Source: Actinomycetota bacterium (lineage in GTDB: Bacteria > Actinomycetota > Actinomycetes > Streptosporangiales > Streptosporangiaceae). Taken from it: a stretch of DNA of 64,000 nt. Positions 32,090-40,559 of the stretch are shown one piece after another. Below the pieces are notes generated by a model. The model was not told the DNA's origin and did not search any database. It saw only the letters and a list, made by a program, of their open reading frames with translations. The first letter of the stretch is position 1. Every line of letters begins with the position of its first letter. Where the stretch lies: NCBI GenBank assembly GCA_019240215.1, contig JAFAYQ010000027.1:1-64000 (forward strand), read 5' to 3'. The translations under genes and the position numbers were made by a program.

Positions 32090-33008
32090 TCACCTGCGGA
32101 TGATCAAATCCGGCCAGGTCGATGACCCGGCGCAGCTGGTAGGGGGCGCCGGTGACCACGATGCCGCCGTCGGCCGGCAGCCCGGCCGCGGCCTGGTAGA
32201 CGACGCCGAGGGCGGCCGCCTCCGCGTAGATCAGGCCCGACACGTCGAGGTGGAGCGAGGGCTGGGCGGCCAGCCGGGCTCCCAGCACCCGCAGGAAGAC
32301 CGGGCGGCTGGCCAGGTCCAGCTCGCCGCTGATGGCCAGCCCCCAGGGGTCGGTGGTCGCGGTGAACTGCACCGGCGGGGTCAGCACGTGGTCCGGCGCG
32401 ATCCCGGCGTGCTCGGCCGCGATCTGGGCGGCGGCGTCGCCGAAGCGGCTCTGATCGTACTGGCAGACCGAGGTGATGCCCTCCTCGTGCTGCATCGGGG
32501 TGCACAGCCGTTCCCAGTCCAGCAGCCGGTCGACCGACCCGACGGCGGCGGCGAAGTCGCCCATCTCGGCCGCCACCCGCAGCGCCCCGAACCCGTCCGC
32601 CCGGGCCTGCCGGGCCGCAGTCCGGAAGTCGGCCGCCATCTGGTCCAGGTCGAGCTGGCCGGGCTCGCCGTAGGCGGTGGCGAAGTCGCGGATCACCAGC
32701 TGGCCCCGGTCGGCGGCCGGCCCGGCCGGTACCTGGTGCGCCTCCAGCGCGGTGTGCACCTGCGCCTCGAGCCGGTCGCTGGCCACGTACAGGACCCGGT
32801 CACCGGCCGCCAGGCCGCTGCCGACGAACGCGGCCGCGGTCTGGTCCAGCTCGGCCGGCCCGGAGTACAGCGCGCACAGGTGGGTGCCGGGCTCGGCGTC
32901 CCACAAGCTGAGCGGCGCGTGCCTGCCATCGAGAGTGGCCGTCTGGCCACGGTTGCTCACAGCATCATTTTCACCCAGGCGAGGCGGCCGGCCAAGCATT
33001 ACCGCCAA
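32079..33008 (-). CDS. MEDS-domain (DcmR-like) sensory protein with C-terminal STAS-like domain
   Basis: GTHLCALYSGPAELDQTAAAFVGSGLAAGDRVLYVASDRL; C-terminal GLAISGELDLASRPVFLRVLGARLAAQPSLHLDVSGLIYAEAAALGVVY; start may be GTG near 32960. Confidence 0.82.
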   Translation of the reverse strand: MAVMLGRPPRLGENDAVSNRGQTATLDGRHAPLSLWDAEPGTHLCALYSGPAELDQTAAAFVGSGLAAGDRVLYVASDRLEAQVHTALEAHQVPAGPAADRGQLVIRDFATAYGEPGQLDLDQMAADFRTAARQARADGFGALRVAAEMGDFAAAVGSVDRLLDWERLCTPMQHEEGITSVCQYDQSRFGDAAAQIAAEHAGIAPDHVLTPPVQFTATTDPWGLAISGELDLASRPVFLRVLGARLAAQPSLHLDVSGLIYAEAAALGVVYQAAAGLPADGGIVVTGAPYQLRRVIDLAGFDHPQVIID

Positions 33009-33084
33009 CCTGCTTTAACGATCACGCAGCTTTTTCCGGATGCCAGGATGGACGCGACCACGAATGGGGCGAAAGGGGAACGCG

Positions 33085-34146
33085 ATGGCACGCCGGGTGG
33101 ACGCCGAACTGCTGCTGGTGGGGAGCCTGCCCGCCGACTCGACCGAGGCGGCGCTGCGCTCGGCGGCCGGGTTCTTCGGCGACCTGGTGTTCGCGCTGCC
33201 GGACGGGGAGACCGGTCCCCGGGCGGGCTGGGTCAGCTACGAGCGCGAGCGCCTGGCCCGCCCGAACCCGGACGTGGTGGTGGTCCAGGAGACCGAGTCG
33301 CCGACCGGGCTGCCCCGGCACGCCTACGAGACCCCGGTGTTCGGCATCCGCCCCGGCGTCAGCGCGCTGCACTGGGACCGCTGGCCCCGCATCGACGACG
33401 CGATCGCCGGCTACCAGGTGTTCTCGGCGCTGCGGGCCGACGGCGTGATCCCCGCCCACGTCCGGTTCCAGGTCGGGCTGCCGTTCCCGGCCAGCGCGCT
33501 GAACGCGTTCAAGGCCGACTTCGCGGCCGACTACCCGGTCGCCGCCCGCGGGTTCGAGGACCTGGTCGGCCGCGAGCTGACCCGGCTGACGGCCGCGATC
33601 CCGCCCGCCGACCTGGCCATCCAGTGGGACATGGCCTACGAGACCCAGGACCTGGAGGGCGTGCTCGCCTGGACCTCGGAGGGAGCCTGGGAGCGGTTCG
33701 CGGGGCCGGTCACCCGGCTGACCCGGCAGATCCCGGCCGAGACCCTGGTCGGCTACCACCTCTGCTACGGCACGTTCCCCGAGTGGCCCATGTACGAGGC
33801 CCGCGACCTCGGCCTGCTGGTCCGGATGGCCAACTTCGCGGTGGCCAGCTCGGGCCGCCCGGTCGACTGGCTGCACCTGGCCGGTCCCCGCTACCTGCGC
33901 AGCGAGGACCGGTCGTTCTTCCGCCCGCTGGTCGACCTGGAGCCGGGCGACGCCCGGGTCTTCCTCGGCATCGTGCTGCCGATCGACGGGGTGGCCGGGC
34001 TGCGCCGGCGGCACGACACCGCCGCTCGCTACCTCGACGACTTCGGGGTCGCCATGTACTGCGGGTTCGGCCGCCAGCCGGGGGCCGACGGCACCGAGAC
34101 CATGCGCGACCACGCCGCCGTGGTCCGCACCGTGCACGGAGCCTGA
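33085..34146 (+). CDS. UROD/MetE-like superfamily hypothetical protein
   Basis: MARRVDAELLLVGSLPADSTEAALRSAAGFFGDLVFALPDGETGPRAGWVSYERERLA...AIQWDMAYE...VGYHLCYGTFPEWPMYE. Confidence 0.65.
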   Translation: MARRVDAELLLVGSLPADSTEAALRSAAGFFGDLVFALPDGETGPRAGWVSYERERLARPNPDVVVVQETESPTGLPRHAYETPVFGIRPGVSALHWDRWPRIDDAIAGYQVFSALRADGVIPAHVRFQVGLPFPASALNAFKADFAADYPVAARGFEDLVGRELTRLTAAIPPADLAIQWDMAYETQDLEGVLAWTSEGAWERFAGPVTRLTRQIPAETLVGYHLCYGTFPEWPMYEARDLGLLVRMANFAVASSGRPVDWLHLAGPRYLRSEDRSFFRPLVDLEPGDARVFLGIVLPIDGVAGLRRRHDTAARYLDDFGVAMYCGFGRQPGADGTETMRDHAAVVRTVHGA

Positions 34147-34153
34147 CCGCCGT

Positions 34154-34173
34154 GGGTGGGGTTAACCCCACCC
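34154..34173. promoter_or_regulatory. GGGTGGGGTTAACCCCACCC perfect palindrome upstream of histidine kinase gene
   Basis: 20-bp perfect palindrome 58-77 bp upstream of the inferred GTG start at 34231. Confidence 0.65.
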
Positions 34174-34230
34174 CGGTTACGGGGGTACGGGCGATGGCCG
34201 GCCGCGTCCGCGCTGACTAGCGTCGCTGTT

Positions 34231-35481
34231 GTGTTCCTGCTCCCCGGCCTGGTCGCGCCCCGCACCTGGCTTGCGTTCGTCCACCACCTGGCGGGCCTGC
34301 TCGTCGGGGTGGTGGCGTTCCTGGTCCTCGGCTACGGCCTGACGTTGGGTGCTGCCTTTTTGCCGGTGGCGCTGGCCGGGCTGGTCCTGTTCGGCTTGAC
34401 GCTCCGGTTCGCCGACCAGCTGGCGGCGGCCGAGCGGGCCCGGTTCGCGGTACTGCTGGGTGAGCGGATCCCGGCCTGGCCGGCCACCGTCGGCGGCCGG
34501 TTCCGCTGGCTGTTCGTACCCCGCCGGGCCACCCTGACCGGCCGCCGGACCTGGGCGGGAGTCGGCTACGGGCTGCTCCGGCTGCCGGTCAGCGGCGTGT
34601 TCGCGGTCGCGGTGATCGGCCTCTGGGCGTCCGGCCTGGTCCTGCTGACGCTGCCGCTGTACGGCCGGCTGCTGCCAGGCGGCGGGCCCACCATCGCCGG
34701 CACCGTGCTGGCCGGTCCGTTCCCGACCGCGGGACTGGCCGTGGCCGGCCTGTTCCTGCTGATGGCGGCGCCGCCGGTCACCCGCGGGCTGGCGGTCGCC
34801 GACGTGGCCCTGGCCCGGCGGCTGCTGGGCCCGCCCGACGACCTGGCCGCCCGGGTCACCCAGCTCGAGGTCAGCCGCGAACGGGTGATGGACGCGGCCG
34901 AGACCGAGCGCCGCCGCATCGAGCGCGACCTGCACGACGGCGCCCAGCAGCGGCTGGTCGCGCTGACGATGGAGCTGGGCCGGGCCCGGGCCAAGTTCGT
35001 CGACGACGTCGACGCCGCCCGCGACCTCGTCGACCAGGCCCACGCCGAGGCCAAGGCCGCCCTCACCGAGCTGCGCAACCTGGTCCGGGGGATGCACCCG
35101 CCGGTGCTGACCGACCGCGGCCTCGACGCGGCCCTGTCGGGGCTGGCGGCGCTGTGCCCGGTGCCGGTCGAGGTGCAGGTCGACGTGCCGGTCCGGCCGC
35201 GGGCGGCGGTCGAGGCGGTCGCCTACTTCACCATCGCCGAGGCGCTCACCAACGTGGCCAAGCACTCGCGGGCCACCCACGCGCGGGTGGTGGTCGAGCA
35301 GCACGGCTATCCGGGCACGCTCACGGTGGTGGTCAGCGACGATGGGATCGGCGGGGCCGACCCGGCCGGGGCCGGGCTGTCCGGCCTGGCCGACCGGGTA
35401 GCCGGGGTGGACGGGACGCTGGCGGTCGAGTCGCCGGCCGGCGGCCCGACGATGATCTCGGCGGTGCTCCCGTGCGGCTAG
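34231..35481 (+). CDS. Two-component sensor histidine kinase (HisKA_3 type)
   Basis: TM segments then ETERRRIERDLHDGAQQRLVALTMELGRARAKF; VVSDDGIGGADPAGAGLSGLADRVAGVDGTL. Confidence 0.93.
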   Translation: MFLLPGLVAPRTWLAFVHHLAGLLVGVVAFLVLGYGLTLGAAFLPVALAGLVLFGLTLRFADQLAAAERARFAVLLGERIPAWPATVGGRFRWLFVPRRATLTGRRTWAGVGYGLLRLPVSGVFAVAVIGLWASGLVLLTLPLYGRLLPGGGPTIAGTVLAGPFPTAGLAVAGLFLLMAAPPVTRGLAVADVALARRLLGPPDDLAARVTQLEVSRERVMDAAETERRRIERDLHDGAQQRLVALTMELGRARAKFVDDVDAARDLVDQAHAEAKAALTELRNLVRGMHPPVLTDRGLDAALSGLAALCPVPVEVQVDVPVRPRAAVEAVAYFTIAEALTNVAKHSRATHARVVVEQHGYPGTLTVVVSDDGIGGADPAGAGLSGLADRVAGVDGTLAVESPAGGPTMISAVLPCG

Positions 35482-36113
35482 TTATCGCCGAGGACTCGGT
35501 GCTGCTCCGCGAGGGGCTGACCCGGCTGCTGGCCGAGGCCGGCCACGAGGTCGTCGCGGCCGAGGGCGACGCCGAGAAGTTTCTGCGGGCGGTGGCGGCC
35601 ACTGTCCCCGACGCCTGCGTGGTCGACGTCCGGATGCCGCCCACGTTCACCGACGAGGGGCTGCGGGCGGCGCTGCTGGTCCGCGACCGCTGGCCCGGGG
35701 TCGGCGTGCTGGTGCTGTCGCAATGGGTGGAGGAACGCTACGCCACCGAGCTCATCGCCGACCGCCCGCACGGGGTCGGTTACCTGCTCAAGGACCGGGT
35801 GTCGGATGTCGAGGAGTTCCTCGACGCGCTCGGCCGGGTGGCCGCGGGTGGCAGCGTGCTCGACCCCGAGGTCGTCGGCCAGCTGCTGGCCCGCAGCCGG
35901 AGCCCGCTGGGGACGCTGACCCCCCGCGAGCGCCAGGTGCTGGCGCTGATGGCCGAGGGCCTGGCCAACGCCGCCATCGCCAACACTCTGGTGGTCGGCG
36001 GCGGCGCGGTCGAAAAGCACATCAACAGCATCTTCACCAAGCTCGGCCTGGAGCCGGGCGAGCGGGACCACCGGCGGGTGCTGGCGGTCCTGCGCTACCT
36101 GGGGACGGGGTGA
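35472..36113 (+). CDS. NarL/LuxR-type response regulator
   Basis: VRLVIAEDSVLLREGLTRLLAEAGHEVV...CVVDVRMPPTF...YLLKDRV...LTPRERQVLALMAEGLANAAIANTLVVGGGAVEKHINSIFTKL; 10-bp overlap with kinase gene. Confidence 0.94.
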   Translation: MRLVIAEDSVLLREGLTRLLAEAGHEVVAAEGDAEKFLRAVAATVPDACVVDVRMPPTFTDEGLRAALLVRDRWPGVGVLVLSQWVEERYATELIADRPHGVGYLLKDRVSDVEEFLDALGRVAAGGSVLDPEVVGQLLARSRSPLGTLTPRERQVLALMAEGLANAAIANTLVVGGGAVEKHINSIFTKLGLEPGERDHRRVLAVLRYLGTG

Positions 36114-36889
36114 CCGCCGTGCTGCCGATGACCCCGGCCCGCCGGGTCTGGCTGGCGTTCGGGGTGCCGGTCTGCCTGGTCGTGGTCGGCTGGATCGGCC
36201 TCAACCTGGTCGCGCTGACCGGCCAGGGCTCGTTCGGCGTCAGCCACCCCATCCCGGCCCGCACCGGGCGGGTGAGCGTGACCTTCAGCTCCGGGGACGT
36301 CCACTTGCGACCGGCGGCCGGGGAAACGGCCGGGCTGACCGGCACCGCCCACTACAGCCTGGTCCGGCCCCGGTTCACCACCCGGGCGACCGCGGCCGGC
36401 ACCGACTTCGGCTACCACTGCGATCTCCCGTTCGGCGACTGCGACCTGGACGCGACCGTCAGTGTCCCGCCGGGGACGGCCGCCGCGGTCCGCACCGGGG
36501 GCGGCGACGCCTCCGTCACCGGCACCACCGGAGACGTCAGCCTGAGCACCGACGGCGGGACGGTGTCGGCCGACGAGGTGTCCGGTGACCTCACCCTGGC
36601 CACCGACGGCGGTGACGTCACCGCCAGCGCGGTCACCGCCGGCCGGGTCTCGGCCAGCACCAGAGGCGGCCGGGTCACGCTGCGGTTCACCCGGGTGCCG
36701 GCCGACGTCAGCGTCAGCACCGGCGGTGGCGACATCACGATCGTGCTCCCGCCCGGCGATACCCACTACCGGCTGACCGAGCACTCCAACGGCGGCACGG
36801 CCTCCGCAGGGGTCCCGACCGACTCGTCCTCCCCGAACGTGATCACCGCCCTCAGCGACGGCGGCGACATCAGCGTCAGCCAGTCGTGA
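36110..36889 (+). CDS. DUF4097-like beta-repeat membrane-anchored protein
   Basis: GTGA overlap with RR stop; N-terminal TM then TGDVSLSTDGGTVSADEVSGDLTLATDGGDVTASAVTAGRVSASTRGG. Confidence 0.85.
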   Translation: MTAVLPMTPARRVWLAFGVPVCLVVVGWIGLNLVALTGQGSFGVSHPIPARTGRVSVTFSSGDVHLRPAAGETAGLTGTAHYSLVRPRFTTRATAAGTDFGYHCDLPFGDCDLDATVSVPPGTAAAVRTGGGDASVTGTTGDVSLSTDGGTVSADEVSGDLTLATDGGDVTASAVTAGRVSASTRGGRVTLRFTRVPADVSVSTGGGDITIVLPPGDTHYRLTEHSNGGTASAGVPTDSSSPNVITALSDGGDISVSQS

Positions 36890-37409
36890 CCCGGGGCGGC
36901 GCCTCGTCGGCCTTGACCCGGCGGGCGGCCTCGCACATGTCGGCCAGCGGGTCGAGGGTCTGCGCCCGGCAGGCCAGCCGGCTCAGCAGCGCCTGGAAGG
37001 TGGCGGCGTCGGCGGCCGGCAGCGGGCTGAGCACGTGCGCCTCGACCCGGCGCAGCTGATCCCGCAGCTGGCGCCAGAGATCCCGGCCGCGGTCGGTGGC
37101 CACCACCAGCCGGCTGCGGCGGTCGGCCGGGTCGGGGTGCCGGGCCACCAGGTCCAGCCGCTCCAGGTCGTCGATCAGGTAGGTCAGCACGGTGCGGTCG
37201 ATGCCGAGGTCCTCGGCGATCGCGCCCTGGTTGCGCGGCGGCGTACCGGCGGCCGCGGTCAGGACCTGATAGCCGCGCGGGCCGCCGGGCAGGTCGCGCA
37301 GCGCGTGGTCGGCCGCCTTCACGTACGCGCGGAAGACCACCCCGAGCATCCAGCCCAGGTCGCCCTCCAGGTCGGCGGGCCGCCCCCGGTCCCGCTGCGG
37401 TTCAGCCAT
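36876..37409 (-). CDS. MarR family transcriptional regulator
   Basis: YQVLTAAAGTPPRNQGAIAEDLGIDRTVLTYLIDDLERLDLVARHPDPADRRSRLVVATDRG. Confidence 0.92.
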   Translation of the reverse strand: MAEPQRDRGRPADLEGDLGWMLGVVFRAYVKAADHALRDLPGGPRGYQVLTAAAGTPPRNQGAIAEDLGIDRTVLTYLIDDLERLDLVARHPDPADRRSRLVVATDRGRDLWRQLRDQLRRVEAHVLSPLPAADAATFQALLSRLACRAQTLDPLADMCEAARRVKADEAPPRVTTG

Positions 37410-37535
37410 GCCGTTAGGATAACGCAACATCACAGACATTCTGCTTTTTAAATAATCTGCTTGGCATAATATCTGTGGTGCAGCAGTTGAGGCGGAAGTG
37501 ACGATGATCGCGCGCACCACGAAAGGGGGCCGGCC

Positions 37536-39116
37536 ATGACCGGCTACGGCCACCCCCTGCTGTTCGGGTCGTTCATCACCCCGGCGGCCGGCGATCCGGA
37601 GCGGACGGTCGAGCTGGCCGTGCTGTCCGAGCAGGCCGGCCTGGACCTGGTGACGTTCCAGGACCACCCGTACCAGCCGGCCTTCCTCGACACCTGGACC
37701 CTGCTCAGCTACGTGGCCGCCCGGACCAGCCGGGTGCGGCTGGCGGCCAACGTGACCAACCTGCCGTTGCGTCCGCCCGCGGTGCTGGCCCGCTCGGTCG
37801 CCAGCCTCGACCTGCTGTCGGGCGGCCGGATCGAGCTCGGCCTCGGCGCGGGCGCGTTCTGGGACGCGATCGAGGCGATGGGCGGCCGCCGGCTCGGTCC
37901 CGGCCAGGCCCGTCAGGCCCTGGCCGAAGCCATCGAGGTCATCCGCCAGACCTGGGCCGCGGACCAGCGTGGGGGAGTCCGCGCGGACGGCGAGTTCTAC
38001 CCGGTGCACGGGGCCAAGCGCGGTCCCGCCCCCGCCCATCCGGTCGGCATCTGGCTGGGCGCCTACAAGCCGGGCATGCTCGCCCTGACCGGCCGGGCGG
38101 CCGACGGCTGGCTGCCGTCCCTGAGCTACCTGCAGCCGGGCGAACTGGCGGCCGGCAACAAGATCATCGACGAAGCGGCCGAGCGGGGCGGGCGCTCCCC
38201 GGACCAGATCCGCCGCCTGCTCAACGTCTCCGGCCAGTTCGGCCCGGTCAGCCGGGGCCCGCTCGACGGCCCGGCCGGCCAGTGGGCCGAGGAGCTGGCC
38301 GGCCTGGCCCTGTCCGACGGCATCAGCGCGTTCATCTTCGCGGGCGACGACCCCGACGACCTGCGCCGGTTCGCCGCCGAGGTCGCCCCCGCCGTCCGCG
38401 AACTGGTCGCCGCCGAGCAAGCCGCCGACCGCGCCGGCACCCCCACCAAAGCCGTCCCCACCAAAGCCGTCTCCACCAAAGTCGGCCCCACCTCAGGCGC
38501 CTTCGCCGTCGTCCCCACCCCCGACGACGGCACCCGCCGCAGCGCCACCCGGCTCTGGGACGAGGCCGACCGGCCGGCCGGCCCGGCCCGCGATCCGGGC
38601 CGCACCTACACCCGGCGCCAGCAGGCCGAGGGCCGTCACCTGATCGAGGTGCACGACGCCCTGCGCGGCGAGCTGGACCAGATCCATGAACTGATCGAGC
38701 AGGTCGCGGCCGGTACGATGAACGCCGCGACGGCGCGGTCGCACATCAACGAGATGACCGTGCGGCAGAACAACTGGACGCTGGGTACCTACTGCGAGTC
38801 CTACTGCCGGGTGGTCACCGTGCACCACACGATCGAGGACCAATCGCTGTTCCCGTACCTGCGCGACCACGACCCCCGGCTGGGCCCGGTCATCGACCGG
38901 CTGCAGGCCGAGCACCGGGTCATCCACGATGTCCTCGACGGCGTCGACCGCGCGCTGGTGGCCTTCATCAGTGCTCCCGATCGGGCCACCGACCGGGCGG
39001 CGGCCCTGGATAACCTGCGCGCGGCCGCCGACCTGCTCAGCGACACGCTGCGCTCACACCTGTCCTACGAGGAGCGTGAGCTGGTCGAGCCGATCGCCCG
39101 CCTGGGGTTCGGCTGA
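37536..39116 (+). CDS. LLM flavin-dependent oxidoreductase fused to C-terminal hemerythrin-like domain
   Basis: N-term LLM (LAVLSEQAGLDLVTFQDHPYQPAFLDTWTLLSYVAART...LDLLSGGRIELGLGAGAF); C-term HLIEVHDALRGELDQIHELIE...VVTVHHTIEDQSLFPYLRDHDP...LQAEHRVIHDVL...LSYEERELVEPI. Confidence 0.88.
   Translation: MTGYGHPLLFGSFITPAAGDPERTVELAVLSEQAGLDLVTFQDHPYQPAFLDTWTLLSYVAARTSRVRLAANVTNLPLRPPAVLARSVASLDLLSGGRIELGLGAGAFWDAIEAMGGRRLGPGQARQALAEAIEVIRQTWAADQRGGVRADGEFYPVHGAKRGPAPAHPVGIWLGAYKPGMLALTGRAADGWLPSLSYLQPGELAAGNKIIDEAAERGGRSPDQIRRLLNVSGQFGPVSRGPLDGPAGQWAEELAGLALSDGISAFIFAGDDPDDLRRFAAEVAPAVRELVAAEQAADRAGTPTKAVPTKAVSTKVGPTSGAFAVVPTPDDGTRRSATRLWDEADRPAGPARDPGRTYTRRQQAEGRHLIEVHDALRGELDQIHELIEQVAAGTMNAATARSHINEMTVRQNNWTLGTYCESYCRVVTVHHTIEDQSLFPYLRDHDPRLGPVIDRLQAEHRVIHDVLDGVDRALVAFISAPDRATDRAAALDNLRAAADLLSDTLRSHLSYEERELVEPIARLGFG
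38441..38485 (+). repeat. 3 x 15-bp tandem repeat in interdomain linker
   Basis: CCCCACCAAAGCCGT x2 then CTCCACCAAAGTCGG; encodes PTKAVPTKAVSTKV. Confidence 0.85.
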
Positions 39117-39166
39117 CCGCCCGCTGCCCACCCACCGATCACTGACACAGCAAGGAGCCCCCTGTC

Positions 39167-39751
39167 ATGCCCACGCTCACCATCATCGTCGGCTCGACCC
39201 GTCCCGGCCGGGCCGGCCAGCCGATCGCGAACTGGTTCGCCGAGCGCGCCCGTGCCCACGGCGGGTTCGACGTCGAGATCGCCGACCTCGCCGAGATCGG
39301 GCTGCCGCTGCTCGACGAGCCCAACCACCCGCGGCTCGGCCAGTACACCAAGCAGCACACCAAGGACTGGAGTGCCACCATCGACCGGGCCGACGCGATC
39401 GTGTTCGTGACCCCCGAGTACAACTACGGGTACCCGGCCACGATCAAGAACGCGATCGACTTCCTGCACCGCGAGTGGCGGGACAAGCCGGTCGGCTTCG
39501 TCTCCTACGGCGGCGTGGCGGCCGGCACCCGCGCCATCCAGCAGCTCAAGCAGGTCGTCACCACGCTGCGGATGGTCCCGGTGTTCGAGAGCGTCAACAT
39601 CCCCTGGCACGCTCAGCTCATCAAGGACGGCAAGTTCGAGGGCAACGAGGGCCTCGACCAGGCGGCCGACACCATGCTCGATGAGCTGCTGCGGGTGGAG
39701 CCGGCCCTGCACCAGCTGCGCGCCCCGGCCTCGGCCACCCAGCCGGCCTGA
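39167..39751 (+). CDS. NADPH-dependent FMN reductase family protein
   Basis: PTLTIIVGSTRPGRAGQPIANWFAERA...VTPEYNYGYPATIKNAIDFLHREWRDKPVGFVSYGG. Confidence 0.93.
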   Translation: MPTLTIIVGSTRPGRAGQPIANWFAERARAHGGFDVEIADLAEIGLPLLDEPNHPRLGQYTKQHTKDWSATIDRADAIVFVTPEYNYGYPATIKNAIDFLHREWRDKPVGFVSYGGVAAGTRAIQQLKQVVTTLRMVPVFESVNIPWHAQLIKDGKFEGNEGLDQAADTMLDELLRVEPALHQLRAPASATQPA

Positions 39752-39760
39752 TCCGGTCCC

Positions 39761-40531
39761 GTGCCGGCTTCGCCGTTCGTCCTGACCGGGCGCACCGCGC
39801 TGCTCACCGGGTCGGCCCGCGGCCTCGGGCTGGAGATGGCCCGCGGGCTGGCCACGGCGGGCGCCCGGGTCATCCTCAACGGCCGTGACCCGGGCCGTCT
39901 GGATCAGGCCGCCCAGCGGCTGCGGGACGAGGGCCTGGCCGTCGGCACCTGCCCCTTCGACGTCACCGAGGCCGGCGCCGCCACCGCCGCCGTCGAGGCC
40001 CTGCTGGCCGACGCGGGCCCGGTCGACATCCTCGTCAACAACGTCGGCCACCGGGACCGGCGCGGCCTGGACGAGCTGACCGCCGACGACCTGGCGCGGA
40101 TGCTCGACACCCACGTGATTTGCGCCTACCGGATCAGCCGGCTGGTGTCGGCCGACCTGATCGGCCGCGGCCGGCCCGGCCGGATCATCAACGTGTCGTC
40201 GGTGCTGGCCCAGCTCGGCCGGCTCGGGGACGTCGCCTACCCGGTCGCCAAGGCCGGGCTGGACGGCCTCACCCGGGCGCTGGCGGCCGAGCTCGGCCCG
40301 CACGGCATCACCGTCAACGCGATCGCGCCGGGCAGCTTCGCGACCGAGACCAATGCCTACCTGGCGGCCGACCCGGTCTGGCAGGACCGGCTGCGGATGC
40401 GCACCCTGCTCGGCCGCTGGGGCCGCCCCGAGGAGATCGCCGGCGCCGCCGTGTTCCTGGCCAGCGACTCCGCCTCCTACGTGACCGGCCAGGTCATCGC
40501 CGTCGACGGCGGCATGACCGCCACGTTCTGA
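39761..40531 (+). CDS. SDR family oxidoreductase
   Basis: GRTALLTGSARGLGLEMARGLATAGARVILNGR; NNVGHRDRRGLDEL; YPVAKAGLDGLTRALAAELGPHGITVNAIAPG. Confidence 0.93.
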   Translation: MPASPFVLTGRTALLTGSARGLGLEMARGLATAGARVILNGRDPGRLDQAAQRLRDEGLAVGTCPFDVTEAGAATAAVEALLADAGPVDILVNNVGHRDRRGLDELTADDLARMLDTHVICAYRISRLVSADLIGRGRPGRIINVSSVLAQLGRLGDVAYPVAKAGLDGLTRALAAELGPHGITVNAIAPGSFATETNAYLAADPVWQDRLRMRTLLGRWGRPEEIAGAAVFLASDSASYVTGQVIAVDGGMTATF

Positions 40532-40559
40532 CCGGCGCTGGCCGACCAGCCCGCCGCCG

